The notes under the pieces are model-generated. The model was given only the letters and a program-made list of their open reading frames with translations, searched no databases and had not been told where the DNA came from. A program made the translations under genes and the position numbers. 57,204 nucleotides of DNA from Erwinia typographi (lineage in GTDB: Bacteria > Pseudomonadota > Gammaproteobacteria > Enterobacterales > Enterobacteriaceae): positions 1 through 57,204 of the forward strand of contig NZ_JRUQ01000076.1 in NCBI RefSeq assembly GCF_000773975.1. Direction: 5' to 3'. This document shows, in pieces, positions 9,563 to 18,044 of the stretch (its first letter is position 1; every line of letters begins with the position of its first letter).

Positions 9563-10267
9563 CTCGATCCCCAGCCGGATGGCGTGCCTGGCATTGGTCA
9601 CGCCAAGCTTCTTCACGGCGTTACCCATATGATATTTTACCGTGGTGAGTTTGATTCCCAGGATCAGGGCAATTTCCTGATAGGATTTCCCCACGCTGGC
9701 CCAATAAATGATCTCGTTTTCACGGTTGGAGAAAATTTCGCGGGTGTTCATCTCTTCAAAATCGGCGCTTCTCACCTGATCCTGATAGAGCTGCGTCAGC
9801 TTTTCGTGGGTGGTAATCAACAGCATTTGCAGCTTGTCTTTATTAATCTGAATCTGCTCTTCGATATTATCATCGCAGTGTTTATCCAGCATGATAGACA
9901 GTACAACAAGATTATTGTTGTGGTCGTGCAGCACGAAGGTATAGCCGTTGATGATGTCGTGATTTCGCGCCATATCAAATAATTTAGGCACCTTGACGCC
10001 TTTATTCAGCATCAGGTTTTCATCCCATGAGAAGGGGGTCAGTCGGTAGAGCGCGGTAATCAATACCGGGTCGATAAACTGGAAGTTGTTCTCAATATAG
10101 ACCTTAAACCACTCCTGCCGGTTAGAGATAATAGAGAAATCCGCCGGATTTCTTTTGCTCATAATGGCATAGGCATATTTAATGTTGTTGAACTGGGCCA
10201 GTTTCCTTTCCAGGTACTCCTTCACTGACGTATTAATAGCTTGATTATCAAAAAATAATTTGGCCAT
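9524..10267 (-). CDS. LuxR-family quorum-sensing regulator, EsaR type
   Basis: AHL-responsive transcription factor of 247 residues from the ATG at 10267, which is preceded by GGGAG eight bases upstream. The N-terminal autoinducer-binding domain (about 1-165) has the conserved W and D pattern around QEWFKVYIENNFQFIDPV and FSWDE. The C-terminal LuxR/FixJ HTH covers about 178-240 (SNRENEIIYWASVGKSYQEIA, then LTTVKYHMGNAVKKLG). It resembles EsaR, which binds DNA and represses or activates without AHL and is released by AHL. It is convergent with and overlaps the synthase gene. Confidence 0.94.
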   Translation of the reverse strand: MAKLFFDNQAINTSVKEYLERKLAQFNNIKYAYAIMSKRNPADFSIISNRQEWFKVYIENNFQFIDPVLITALYRLTPFSWDENLMLNKGVKVPKLFDMARNHDIINGYTFVLHDHNNNLVVLSIMLDKHCDDNIEEQIQINKDKLQMLLITTHEKLTQLYQDQVRSADFEEMNTREIFSNRENEIIYWASVGKSYQEIALILGIKLTTVKYHMGNAVKKLGVTNARHAIRLGIELNLIRPVLPDGE

Positions 10268-10472
10268 GTCATTATCTCCCTGGGTAATTAGCGCTTCCTT
10301 CATCGATGCGCGACTTTATCATATCTTGATTCGTTCGCCTAACCCCCCGATCGCACGGTTGGCAGGAAAATGCAGCAGTTGGCCAGACTCTGAAAAACAC
10401 AGGGAAGCAAAGGGAGGAGAAGGGATGGAGGTCAAGAGTAAGGGTGAACCAGCACGCACTTAGCAGACTAAG

Positions 10473-10497
10473 AGGTAAATAATTTTTACCTTTCTTT
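10473..10497 (+). terminator. Plus-strand terminator-like hairpin with no plus-strand gene
   Basis: AGGTAAA (10473-10479), TAATT, TTTACCT (10485-10491), then TTCTTT. It lies in the 385-bp gap between the luxR-type gene and purK, both transcribed leftward, so it would end a rightward transcript that has no protein gene. See the finding on a divergent small RNA. Confidence 0.45.
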
Positions 10498-10631
10498 ACT
10501 CTGTTCGATGAAAACTGGTTCCCTTGGTGTTGGCAATCAAAAAATAATTAACTAATAACTAAGCAATATTTATGTTCTTGTCAGCCAGTAAGATACGTTT
10601 TTTGATCGTAGAATGATAGCCATACTTAAGT

Positions 10632-10653
10632 ACAGTTAAGCACTGTCTTTTTT
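10632..10653 (+). terminator. Second plus-strand terminator-like hairpin before purK 3' end
   Basis: ACAGT (10632-10636), loop TAAGC, ACTGT (10642-10646), followed by CTTTTTTC. The T-tract is on the plus strand only, so it does not serve the leftward purK transcript. It may end a rightward noncoding transcript that begins near the luxR promoter. The rest of the gap (10268-10650) is AT-rich and shows no credible gene. Confidence 0.45.
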
Positions 10654-11723
10654 CAGGTGCCGAGTTTAGCCACCGCCCAGGCGATGCCGCTGGCGTACTC
10701 TTCCGGCAGTTGTGGAACCAGCGCATTCAGCGCGGCCTGTAGCGCAGGCTGGCTGACATCCGACAGGTTCAGGTGACCAACTTTACGCCCTGGCCGCACT
10801 TCTTTTTCATACCAGTGCAGATGTACCAGCGGCTGATTAAGCCAGGCCTGGTTGACGGCGGTGCCGATCAGGTTAACCATCACCGAAGGCGTGCTGACCA
10901 CCGGCCTGGGGAGCGGCAGATCGAGGATTGCCCGCAGATGCAGCTCGAACTGGCTGATGGACGCGCCGTTCTGGGTCCAGTGTCCGCTATTGTGCACGCG
11001 CGGAGCCAGCTCATTAATCAGCAGACCTTCCGGTACTACGAAACACTCCATCGCCATCACGCCGACGTACTTCAGTTCGTGCATGATGGCTGACAGCATC
11101 GCTTCAGCCTGCTGCTGTTGGGCGGCGTCAGGAGTGGGGAAAGCCACGCTGGTGCGGAGAATGCCGTCCTGATGCAGGTTATGGGTCAGGGGATAAAAGA
11201 CGGTGCTGCCATCGTGAGCACGAGCGCCGACCAGCGAGACCTCGCCAGAAAAGTTGATGCCCTGCTCGACAATGCATTCGCCGTAGCAGTCAGCGGGTAA
11301 CGCTGAGGTTTCGTTGGCGCGCAGGCGCCACTGCCCGCGGCCGTCATAGCCACCGGTGCGCCGCTTAACGATTGCCAGCTCGCCGAGCGTAGCAAATACC
11401 TGCGGCCATTCTGCCGTCTCTGCCAGCAGTTGCCACGGCGCGGTCGCCAGGCCCAGCTGGTCCAGTAGCTGCTTCTGCGTCAGGCGATCGGCCAGGCGTG
11501 GAAAGATATCGCGGTTGACGAAAGCGGTGTGGTTCGCCAGCTCACGCGTCAGTGCGGTTTCCGGCCAGCGCTCGATTTCTGCGGTGATCACGCTTTGCTG
11601 AATCGGCAGCGCTTCCGGCTCCGCATCCAGGCCTACCGGATAAACGGCGATGCCCAGCGGCTCACCCGCCTGACGCAGCATCCGGCCCAGCTGACCATTT
11701 CCTAATACGCAGACCGGCTTCAT
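10653..11723 (-). CDS. purK: N5-carboxyaminoimidazole ribonucleotide synthase
   Basis: Purine synthesis: uses ATP and bicarbonate to convert AIR to N5-CAIR. It has 356 residues (E. coli 355). The N-terminal pre-ATP-grasp segment [16 protein letters not shown] is conserved, followed by the ATP-grasp domain with [15 protein letters not shown] (ATP loop) and [25 protein letters not shown] (metal and substrate residues). The ATG overlaps the purE stop by 4 bp, so purE and purK are translationally coupled. Confidence 0.97.
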   Translation of the reverse strand: MKPVCVLGNGQLGRMLRQAGEPLGIAVYPVGLDAEPEALPIQQSVITAEIERWPETALTRELANHTAFVNRDIFPRLADRLTQKQLLDQLGLATAPWQLLAETAEWPQVFATLGELAIVKRRTGGYDGRGQWRLRANETSALPADCYGECIVEQGINFSGEVSLVGARAHDGSTVFYPLTHNLHQDGILRTSVAFPTPDAAQQQQAEAMLSAIMHELKYVGVMAMECFVVPEGLLINELAPRVHNSGHWTQNGASISQFELHLRAILDLPLPRPVVSTPSVMVNLIGTAVNQAWLNQPLVHLHWYEKEVRPGRKVGHLNLSDVSQPALQAALNALVPQLPEEYASGIAWAVAKLGT

Positions 11724-12229
11724 GCTTCCTCCCGTGGGTCCGGGTTGTTCAGTACTTCATTGGTCTGAGCCTGACGCCATTCCGCGAGACGGGCAGACAG
11801 CCCAGCATCGTGAATAGCGAGGATCTGCGCCGCCAGCAGCGCAGCATTGGCCGCGCCGGCTTTACCAATCGCCAGGGTGCCTACTGGAATGCCGCGTGGC
11901 ATCTGCACAATAGAGTACAGGCTGTCTACGCCGCTCAATGCCGCGCTCTGCACCGGTACGCCAAGTACCGGCACTAACGTTTTCGCCGCCAGCATCCCCG
12001 GAAGATGGGCTGCCCCGCCTGCGCCTGCAATGATCACCTGAATGCCGCTATCCGCCGCCTGCTCGGCAAAGCTGAACAGCTTGTCCGGGGTACGGTGCGC
12101 CGAAACCACTTCGCACCGGAAGGGCACTGCCAGGCTGGTGAGAATGTCCGCGGCAAATTGCATGGTTGCCCAGTCACTTTTGGAACCCATAACAATAGCA
12201 ATGCGGGCCGGTGCGGCGTTGGATGACAT
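11720..12229 (-). CDS. purE: N5-carboxyaminoimidazole ribonucleotide mutase
   Basis: Converts N5-CAIR to CAIR, the step after PurK. The ATG at 12229 gives 169 residues, equal to E. coli PurE. Class I PurE motifs are present: MGSKSDW near the start, [11 protein letters not shown], and [12 protein letters not shown]. Upstream in-frame codons would add residues unlike the family, and AGGAG lies 10 bases before this ATG. A PurR-type operator lies about 90 bp upstream. Confidence 0.97.
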   Translation of the reverse strand: MSSNAAPARIAIVMGSKSDWATMQFAADILTSLAVPFRCEVVSAHRTPDKLFSFAEQAADSGIQVIIAGAGGAAHLPGMLAAKTLVPVLGVPVQSAALSGVDSLYSIVQMPRGIPVGTLAIGKAGAANAALLAAQILAIHDAGLSARLAEWRQAQTNEVLNNPDPREEA

Positions 12230-12260
12230 GCGGGTCTGACTCCTGTGATTGTACAAACGT

Positions 12261-12286
12261 CATCTGACTGCCCAGGCGGTCAGATG
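12261..12286 (-). promoter_or_regulatory. Perfect hairpin in the purE 5' leader
   Basis: CATCTGAC (12261-12268) and GTCAGATG (12279-12286) form an 8-bp stem with a 10-nt loop between the presumed purE start site and its ribosome binding site. There is no T-run, so it is not a terminator. It could stabilise the mRNA 5' end; no function is claimed. Confidence 0.4.
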
Positions 12287-12320
12287 GGAAGGGCAAAGAG
12301 AATAGCATGACTCCGCAGCA

Positions 12321-12336
12321 AGGAAAACGTTTGCCC
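12321..12336 (-). promoter_or_regulatory. PurR operator of purEK
   Basis: On the minus strand the 16-mer reads GGGCAAACGTTTTCCT, close to the PurR consensus ACGCAAACGTTTTCGT with the central CAAACGTTTTC intact. It overlaps the -35 region of a presumed purE promoter whose -10 is TATTCT at 12298-12303. E. coli purEK is repressed by PurR with hypoxanthine or guanine in the same way. Confidence 0.8.
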
Positions 12337-12373
12337 AGGCATCAGCAGGGCATTTGCGGCATTTTTTCCAGTT

Positions 12374-13099
12374 TCAGAAAGGGAAATAAATAAGCGATGT
12401 TTCGCTGTCGCTGACCCGGATCATCGACCCTTCGTGATGCCAGGCACCGAGCACCAGCCGTTCACCCGGCAGCCCATTCACCTCAAGCTGATGAATGGCC
12501 GGGCGATGGGTATGGCCATGGATCAGATACTGCACCTGATGACGCGTCATCGCGGCGGTGACCGCCTGCGCATTCACGTCCATAATAGCGACGTCTTTGC
12601 TGCTGTTGGCGTGCTTGCTGCCCGCGCGCATCCTGAGCGCAATCCGCTGGCGGAGAAACAACGGCAGGGCAAGGAACAGCTTTTGCAGCCAGGGTTGATG
12701 CACCTTATGCCGGAAGCGCTGATAGCCCCGATCGTCAGTACAAAGCGTGTCGCCATGCATGATCAGGATCCGCTTGCCGTACAGCTCAGGCACCTGCTCT
12801 TCCGGCAGCAGCGTCATGCCGCTGGCCGCAGCGAAACGCTTACCGAGCAGGAAGTCGCGGTTACCGTGGATGAAATAGCAGGGGATGCCCTGTTGCTGAA
12901 GCTGCCGCAGGGCCGCAGCAATTTCTGCATGCAGCGGATTCGGATCGTCATCACCAATCCAGGCTTCGAAAAGATCGCCAAGGATATAGAGCGCCTCGGC
13001 CTGAAGCGCATCACGGCGTAAAAAAGCAAGAAAACCGGCAGTTATTGCCGGTTCATCTTCACACAGATGGATATCTGCGATAAATAGCGCGTGAGGCAT
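12374..13099 (-). CDS. lpxH: UDP-2,3-diacylglucosamine pyrophosphatase
   Basis: Lipid A synthesis: hydrolyses UDP-2,3-diacylglucosamine to lipid X at the inner membrane. It is a 241-residue calcineurin-like metallophosphoesterase with motifs ADIHL (D8, H10), GDLFEAW, GNRDF, MHGD and HGHTH in order. The ATG overlaps the ppiB stop as TAATG, so the two are cotranscribed as in E. coli. Confidence 0.96.
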   Translation of the reverse strand: MPHALFIADIHLCEDEPAITAGFLAFLRRDALQAEALYILGDLFEAWIGDDDPNPLHAEIAAALRQLQQQGIPCYFIHGNRDFLLGKRFAAASGMTLLPEEQVPELYGKRILIMHGDTLCTDDRGYQRFRHKVHQPWLQKLFLALPLFLRQRIALRMRAGSKHANSSKDVAIMDVNAQAVTAAMTRHQVQYLIHGHTHRPAIHQLEVNGLPGERLVLGAWHHEGSMIRVSDSETSLIYFPF

Positions 13100-13593
13100 T
13101 ATTCGCTGACGGTGACTTTCTGGATCAGAACGTCGTCTTTAGGTACGTCCTGGTGCATGCCGCTGCGGCCGGTGGCAACCGCTTTGATTTTCTCAACCAC
13201 GTCCATACCTTCAACCACTTCGGCGAACACGCAGTAGCCCCAGCCCTGTAGGCTTTCGTCACGGAAGTTGAGGAAGTCGTTGTCCGCAACGTTAATGAAG
13301 AACTGGGCGGTAGCGGAGTGAGGTGCCTGGGTACGGGCCATTGCCAGCGTGCCCCTGGTGTTTTTCAGGCCGTTGTTCGCTTCGTTACGGATTTCGTCTT
13401 TGGTATCTTTCTGCTGCATACCGGGCTTAAAACCGCCGCCCTGGATCATAAAGCCGTTAATAACACGGTGGAAAATAGTGTTGTCGTAAAAACCTTCACG
13501 GCAATAATCCAGGAAGTTTGCAACGGTAGCTGGCGCTTTGTCATCGAAGGTTTTGATAACGATATCGCCATGATTTGTCTGGAAAGTGACCAT
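13099..13593 (-). CDS. ppiB: Cytoplasmic peptidyl-prolyl cis-trans isomerase B
   Basis: Cyclophilin that speeds proline isomerisation in folding proteins. From ATG 13593 it has 164 residues, the E. coli PpiB length. Active-site segments are clear: [13 protein letters not shown] (Arg, Phe, Met, Gln), [17 protein letters not shown], and the [15 protein letters not shown] block. AGGATGAGAAC precedes the start. It is the first gene of ppiB-lpxH and is divergent from cysS. Confidence 0.96.
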   Translation of the reverse strand: MVTFQTNHGDIVIKTFDDKAPATVANFLDYCREGFYDNTIFHRVINGFMIQGGGFKPGMQQKDTKDEIRNEANNGLKNTRGTLAMARTQAPHSATAQFFINVADNDFLNFRDESLQGWGYCVFAEVVEGMDVVEKIKAVATGRSGMHQDVPKDDVLIQKVTVSE

Positions 13594-13684
13594 GTTCTCA
13601 TCCTGTAAAGGTTGGAAGGGTGAAAGAGTAAGGCGGTGCTGGCGGCCCTGGGACGCCAGCACGCTATTAACAGACGGCTTTTAT

Positions 13685-13699
13685 ATCACAAAATGTGAT
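13685..13699. promoter_or_regulatory. 15-bp palindrome between ppiB and cysS
   Basis: ATCACA-AAA-TGTGAT in the divergent ppiB/cysS intergenic region. The half-sites are in the opposite order to a CRP box (TGTGA-N6-TCACA), so it is not CRP by sequence. It may simply be a hairpin or an unknown operator. Nothing else is evident in 13594-13827. Confidence 0.3.
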
Positions 13700-13827
13700 G
13701 ACGAGTCAGCACCGCTGCATAAACGCCGGCGGGCATAACCTTGCTTTGCGTGGCACTTCCGTTAACAATACGTCAGAATAGGCTTTTCACTGGTTTTAAC
13801 CCGCACACGTCAAAACGGAATGCTTCC

Positions 13828-15216
13828 ATGCTAAAGATTTTTAATACCCTGAGTCGCCAAAAAGAGGAATTTAAACCTATTAATGCTGGTCAGATCGGCA
13901 TGTACGTGTGTGGCATCACCGTTTACGACCTGTGTCATATTGGTCATGGCAGAACTTTCGTCGCCTTTGACGTGGTGGCGCGCTATCTGCGTTATCTCGG
14001 CTATTCGCTGAAATATGTGCGGAATATCACCGACATTGACGACAAGATCATCAAACGTGCGAATGAAAATGGCGAAACGGTAGAGCAACTGACTAACCGC
14101 ATGATTGCGGAAATGCACAAAGATTTCGCCGCGCTGAACATCCTGCCGCCGGATCTGGAGCCGCGCGCTACTCGCCATATCAGCGAGATCCTCGAAATCG
14201 TCAGCAAGCTGATCGATCGCGATCATGCTTACGTCGCCAGCAACGGCGACGTGATGTTTTCTGTGCCAAGCGATCCCAGCTACGGCCAGCTGTCCCGCCA
14301 GGATTTGGAGCAGTTGCAGGCCGGGGCGCGCGTGGAGGTTGAGGCTGACGTCAAGCGCAACTCCATGGACTTCGTGCTGTGGAAAATGTCGAAACCTGAC
14401 GAGCCGAGCTGGCCGTCTCCGTGGGGCGCGGGCCGTCCGGGCTGGCATATCGAGTGTTCAGCCATGAACTGCAAACAGCTGGGTGAGCACTTTGATATTC
14501 ACGGCGGCGGTTCCGATCTGATGTTCCCGCATCATGAGAACGAAATTGCCCAGTCTTCCTGCGCGCACGATGGCCCGTACGTGAACTACTGGATGCATTC
14601 CGGCATGGTGATGATTGACCGCGAGAAGATGTCCAAGTCGCTGAACAACTTCTTCACCGTGCGCGACGTGCTGGCGCATTTCGATGCGGAAACGGTGCGC
14701 TATTTCCTGATGTCGGGTCACTATCGTAGCCAGTTGAACTATGGCGAAGATAACCTTAAGCAGGCTCGCTCGGCGCTGGAGCGTCTTTACACCGCGCTGC
14801 GCAACACCGATAGCCATGCCGAACCCGCTGGCGGCGAAGCGTTTGAAACCCGCTTCCGTGAGGCAATGGATGACGATTTCAACACGCCGGAAGCGTACTC
14901 GGCGCTGTTTGATATGGCGCGCGAAGTGAACCGTCTGAAGGCTGAAGACATGACGGCCGCCAACGGCCTCGCCGCGAAGCTGCGTGCGCTGGCAGGCGTG
15001 CTGGGGCTGCTTGAGCAGGACCCTGAAGTCTTCCTGCAAAACGGCGCTCAGAGCAACGATAATGAGGTGGCGGAAATCGAAGCGCTGATCAGGCTGCGAC
15101 TGGACGCCCGTAAAGAGAAAAACTGGGCGCAGGCAGATATGGCGCGCGACAAACTGGTGGCGATGGGCATCGTGCTGGAAGATGGCCCGCAGGGAACCAG
15201 CTGGCGTCGCGGGTGA
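13828..15216 (+). CDS. cysS: Cysteinyl-tRNA synthetase
   Basis: Charges tRNA-Cys. From ATG 13828 the protein has 462 residues (E. coli 461) and begins [15 protein letters not shown] as in E. coli. Class I motifs: HIGH within CHIGHGRTF near residue 37, zinc ligands including C28 (YVCGITVYD) and the [23 protein letters not shown] segment, and KMSKS near 266-270. The ending [11 protein letters not shown] matches the family C-terminus. The 29 in-frame codons upstream are unlike the family and were left out. Confidence 0.97.
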   Translation: MLKIFNTLSRQKEEFKPINAGQIGMYVCGITVYDLCHIGHGRTFVAFDVVARYLRYLGYSLKYVRNITDIDDKIIKRANENGETVEQLTNRMIAEMHKDFAALNILPPDLEPRATRHISEILEIVSKLIDRDHAYVASNGDVMFSVPSDPSYGQLSRQDLEQLQAGARVEVEADVKRNSMDFVLWKMSKPDEPSWPSPWGAGRPGWHIECSAMNCKQLGEHFDIHGGGSDLMFPHHENEIAQSSCAHDGPYVNYWMHSGMVMIDREKMSKSLNNFFTVRDVLAHFDAETVRYFLMSGHYRSQLNYGEDNLKQARSALERLYTALRNTDSHAEPAGGEAFETRFREAMDDDFNTPEAYSALFDMAREVNRLKAEDMTAANGLAAKLRALAGVLGLLEQDPEVFLQNGAQSNDNEVAEIEALIRLRLDARKEKNWAQADMARDKLVAMGIVLEDGPQGTSWRRG

Positions 15217-15242
15217 TCTCCGCGTGAGTTAAGGTATTACCG

Positions 15243-15264
15243 ACAGGGGCGCAAGCCCCTGTTT
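15243..15264 (+). terminator. Rho-independent terminator of cysS
   Basis: ACAGGGGC (15243-15250), loop GCAA, GCCCCTGT (15255-15262), then TTT. A strong GC-rich 8-bp stem with a GNRA-type loop, 26 bp after the cysS stop. Confidence 0.75.
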
Positions 15265-15285
15265 GCATTGGTGCAGGAGAAGATG

Positions 15286-16374
15286 ATGACCATTCAGCGG
15301 CTTTCTCTGGCAGGCTTTCGCTCAATCCGCGATGTGGAACTTGAGCTGTCACCGCTTAACGTGATCAGCGGGCCAAACGGCTGCGGCAAATCCAATCTGT
15401 ACAAAGCGGTGCGCCTGCTGCATGAAGCGGTAAGCGGGCGGCTGTCTGCTGCGCTGGCCGAAGAGGGGGGTATTCAGAAAACGATGTGGGCAGGTGAGCC
15501 GAAGCGAGGGGAGACTCGTCGCAACGGCAAGCGAATGGTGCTTGGCGTCGAGATGGATGACTACGATTACCAGCTGGAGATCGGTTTTCCTGAACCGCTG
15601 ATCAGCCTGTTCAATCTCGACCCCCTGGTCAAAACGGAGAACGTCTGGCTCAGCGGCCAGCGCCGCCGTCCCTCTTCTTTACTGCTTGAACGTAAAAATC
15701 AGGCGGCTTTCCTGAATAATATTCAGGGCGATCGGATCGCTTATCCCTCTTCACTGCATGAAGAAGAGTCCGTTTTTTCCCAGCTCTCCGACCCCCATCT
15801 TTATCCTGAAGTCTCCCAGGTGCGCGAGAACCTGCGCAAATGGCGCTTCTATCACGAGTTTGCCGTCTGGCCCGGTTCGCCGATCCGTGCGCCGCAGGTT
15901 GGCATACGCGCGCCAGTTCTGGCTCACGACGGTCACAATCTGGCGGCCGCGTTTGAAACCCTGCGCGAGCGTGGGCACACGGAACTGCTTTACTCGGTGC
16001 TGGCGGAAGCCTTTCCCGGCAGTGAGTTCTTTGTTGAAGAGCAGGGCGGTCGTTTTCAAATGATGATGCAGCGCGAAGGCATTCTGCGTCCTCTTGAGGC
16101 AGCCGAGCTTTCCGACGGCACGCTGCGTTTTCTCTGCCTGGTCGTCGCGCTGCTCAGCCCAAGGCCGCCCACGTTTATGGCGATCAACGAGCCGGAAAAC
16201 AGCCTGCATCCCGATTTACTGCCTGCGCTGGCGCTGCTGATTGCCGAGGCCAGCCGCTACAGCCAAATTTGGGTAACCAGCCATTCGCCTCGTCTGGCGG
16301 AGCAGATTGGCAGACACTGTGAGCTCAGCCATTACCAGCTGGCGCAAAAAAACGGGGAGACGGTGGTGGTGTAA
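15286..16374 (+). CDS. AAA-family ATPase (SMC/RecF-like head, AAA_21 type)
   Basis: A 362-residue P-loop ATPase of the RecF/OLD-like class without a visible TOPRIM nuclease domain. Walker A GPNGCGKS lies near residues 29-36, a signature-like ELSDGTLRF near 270, Walker B followed by catalytic acid in FMAINEPENSLHP, and switch histidine in VTSHSPRL. AGGAG at 15275-15279 favours the second of two adjacent ATGs (15286). The role is unknown; such proteins occur as single chromosomal genes in enterobacteria and as parts of defence systems. Here it stands alone between cysS and ybcJ, so a defence role has no contextual support. Confidence 0.85.
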   Translation: MTIQRLSLAGFRSIRDVELELSPLNVISGPNGCGKSNLYKAVRLLHEAVSGRLSAALAEEGGIQKTMWAGEPKRGETRRNGKRMVLGVEMDDYDYQLEIGFPEPLISLFNLDPLVKTENVWLSGQRRRPSSLLLERKNQAAFLNNIQGDRIAYPSSLHEEESVFSQLSDPHLYPEVSQVRENLRKWRFYHEFAVWPGSPIRAPQVGIRAPVLAHDGHNLAAAFETLRERGHTELLYSVLAEAFPGSEFFVEEQGGRFQMMMQREGILRPLEAAELSDGTLRFLCLVVALLSPRPPTFMAINEPENSLHPDLLPALALLIAEASRYSQIWVTSHSPRLAEQIGRHCELSHYQLAQKNGETVVV

Positions 16375-16409
16375 AAGCCCCACCCGAACGGGCAGGGCAA
16401 AGCGGGATA

Positions 16410-16622
16410 TTACTCGACGACGGTGATGCTGTTACCGTCAAACACCACGGTTTGGCCGGTTACGATCTTGCAGCGCTTGCGGGTCTCCACTGCGCCATCG
16501 ACGGTGACCTGACCTTCCGCAATCAGCGTTTTGGCTCTTGCGCCGCTTTCTACCAGACCTTCCAGCTTCAGCAGATCGCACAGGTCCACATGCGGGTGTT
16601 TACCTAAAGAAAAAGTGGCCAT
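16410..16622 (-). CDS. ybcJ: S4-domain RNA-binding protein YbcJ
   Basis: A 70-residue protein that is almost entirely an S4 RNA-binding domain (LCDLLKLEGLVESGARAKTLIAEGQVTVDG...RKRCKI). E. coli YbcJ has the same size and the same position after folD; it is thought to act on ribosomes or structured RNA, but its role is not settled. Its ATG overlaps the folD stop (TAATG), showing an operon. Confidence 0.93.
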   Translation of the reverse strand: MATFSLGKHPHVDLCDLLKLEGLVESGARAKTLIAEGQVTVDGAVETRKRCKIVTGQTVVFDGNSITVVE

Positions 16623-17488
16623 TATTCCGCTGCTCCATCATGAAATTCTTCGCACGCGTACAGGGTATTCTGAATCAGCGTCGCTACGGTCATCGGGCCG
16701 ACGCCGCCCGGTACTGGGGTGATATAGGAGGCGCGCTCAGAGGCGTCGGCAAAATTCACATCTCCGACTACCTTTCCGCTTTCCAGCCGGTTGATCCCAA
16801 CGTCAATAACCACTGCGCCTGGCTTAATCCAGTCGCCAGGAATAAAGCCGGGCTTGCCAACGGCCACCACCAGCAGGTCCGCATGTTCCACATGGAAGCG
16901 CAGATCTTTGGTGAAGCGATGCGTAACGGTGGTGGTGCAGCCTGCCAGCAGCAGCTCCATGCTCATCGGACGGCCTACAATGTTCGAGGCGCCGACCACT
17001 ACGGCATTCATCCCGAAGGTATCGATGCCATAGCGCTCAAGCAGGGTCACGATGCCACGCGGCGTACAGGGGCGCAGCTTGGGCGCACGCTGGCAAAGAC
17101 GGCCGACGTTATAAGGGTGGAAGCCATCGACGTCTTTAGCTGGAGAGATGCTTTCAAGTACCTTCACATTATCGATACCTGCCGGTAACGGCAGTTGCAC
17201 AAGAATTCCGTCGATTTCGCTGTCGTGGTTCAGCCTGTCGATCAGCTCAAGTAGATCGGCTTCGCTGGTGGAGGCGGGCAGATCGTAAGAGCGTGAGATA
17301 AAGCCCACTTCTTCACAGGCGCGACGCTTGCTGCCGACATAAATTTGCGAGGCCGGGTTCTCACCGACCAGAACGACCGCCAGGCCAGGGGCACGCTTTC
17401 CAGCCGCCAGGCGCTGCTGTACTTTTTCAGCAACCTCTTGCCGCACCTGCTGCGCAATCGTTTTACCGTCAATAATCTTTGCTACCAT
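16622..17488 (-). CDS. folD: Bifunctional methylenetetrahydrofolate dehydrogenase/cyclohydrolase
   Basis: Interconverts 5,10-methylene-, 5,10-methenyl- and 10-formyl-tetrahydrofolate for purine and formyl-Met synthesis. 288 residues, as in E. coli. Catalytic Lys lies in [13 protein letters not shown], the QLPLP substrate loop near 100 is present, and the NADP-binding [13 protein letters not shown] motif follows. The C-terminal VPGGVGPMT is conserved. The order folD-argU followed by a prophage resembles the DLP12 locus of E. coli. Confidence 0.96.
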   Translation of the reverse strand: MVAKIIDGKTIAQQVRQEVAEKVQQRLAAGKRAPGLAVVLVGENPASQIYVGSKRRACEEVGFISRSYDLPASTSEADLLELIDRLNHDSEIDGILVQLPLPAGIDNVKVLESISPAKDVDGFHPYNVGRLCQRAPKLRPCTPRGIVTLLERYGIDTFGMNAVVVGASNIVGRPMSMELLLAGCTTTVTHRFTKDLRFHVEHADLLVVAVGKPGFIPGDWIKPGAVVIDVGINRLESGKVVGDVNFADASERASYITPVPGGVGPMTVATLIQNTLYACEEFHDGAAE

Positions 17489-17626
17489 CAGAGAGGGGAT
17501 CCATCTGTGTTGAGTTGAAACGGGGATTGGCGCCTATTTTGTCAGAAGCGGGCGCTGCTGTCAGGCACAGTTTCGGTTGTTACTGTTCAATAGTGCAGCA
17601 ACAGAGCGCGTCCGCCTGATAAATCG

Positions 17627-17654
17627 TTGACTCAGCAGGTGCGCTCCGTATAAT
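17627..17654 (+). promoter_or_regulatory. Promoter of the argU tRNA gene
   Basis: TTGACT (17627-17632), 16-bp spacer, perfect TATAAT (17649-17654). Start near 17661 would give a short leader before the tRNA at 17672. A near-consensus promoter of the stable-RNA kind. Confidence 0.8.
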
Positions 17655-17671
17655 TCGCCTCAGTTCACTAT

Positions 17672-17748
17672 GCGCCCTTAGCTCAGTTGGATAGAGCACC
17701 GGCCTTCTAAGCCGTAGGTCACAGGTTCGAATCCTGTAGGGCGTACCA
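17672..17748 (+). tRNA. argU: tRNA-Arg, anticodon TCT
   Basis: A 77-nt cloverleaf: acceptor GCGCCCT pairs with AGGGCGT (one G-T pair), D-arm AGCTCAGTTGGATAGAGC, anticodon loop CTTCTAA with TCT, T-arm ACAGG-TTCGAAT-CCTGT, discriminator A and encoded CCA. It reads the rare AGA codon. argU is the attachment site of DLP12 in E. coli, and phage sequence begins directly after this gene, so the 3' end is the probable attL core. The exact core needs the right junction, which is outside the window. Confidence 0.95.
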
Positions 17749-17764
17749 ATATAATCAATAAGTT

Positions 17765-17782
17765 ACCCGCATTTCTGCGGGT
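17765..17782 (+). terminator. Terminator after argU
   Basis: ACCCGCA (17765-17771), loop TTTC, TGCGGGT (17776-17782), then GTCCTT. It lies 17 bp after the tRNA, inside the presumed prophage side of the junction, and would end the argU transcript or the leftward phage operon. Confidence 0.6.
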
Positions 17783-17816
17783 GTCCTTAAAAAGATAGGT
17801 GCTCTAACGGGTGCTG

Positions 17817-17999
17817 TTAGGCTTTCTGCTCAGAAACCCATTTCTCGTAAACACTCTCCGGCCAGCCAAGAAATGATCCGCTTCTACTACGCTGTGGCGC
17901 GGGGAATTCTTTTTTCTTAGCCCACATCCTCCATAGTGTCGGATGGCTTTTTCCTGTTAACTGGCACATCTCTTTCAAGCCAATAAATCGAGTAGCCAT
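17817..17999 (-). CDS. AlpA-like HTH protein (excisionase/regulator)
   Basis: A 60-residue protein matching the AlpA pattern: a winged or simple HTH with IGLKEMCQLTGKSHPTLWRMWAKKKEFPAP, typical of small DNA-binding excisionases or activators of phage integrase genes. ATG 17999 is chosen because GGGGG lies seven bases upstream. It is the first phage gene after argU and the last of the leftward operon, in the place where xis/int usually lie. That supports an excision role, but no integrase follows it. Confidence 0.8.
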   Translation of the reverse strand: MATRFIGLKEMCQLTGKSHPTLWRMWAKKKEFPAPQRSRSGSFLGWPESVYEKWVSEQKA

Positions 18000-18044
18000 T
18001 AACATTCCCCCTTGGGTTCGTTGACAATGATTTTGGTATCGTTA

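Noticed and set aside
10260..10463. 67-codon plus-strand frame over the luxR promoter
   Set aside because: Starts inside the luxR-type gene start region, with no protein-like pattern; a noncoding transcript is more likely.
10632..10646. lux-box near purK
   Set aside because: ACAGT-N5-ACTGT is too short and lacks CTG-N10-CAG; the T-tract fits a terminator better.
13685..13699. CRP site between ppiB and cysS
   Set aside because: The palindrome is ATCACA-N3-TGTGAT, the reverse half-site order and wrong spacing for CRP.
15286..16374. AAA ATPase as part of a defence system
   Set aside because: It stands alone between conserved housekeeping genes with no effector partner, so only the ATPase class is claimed.
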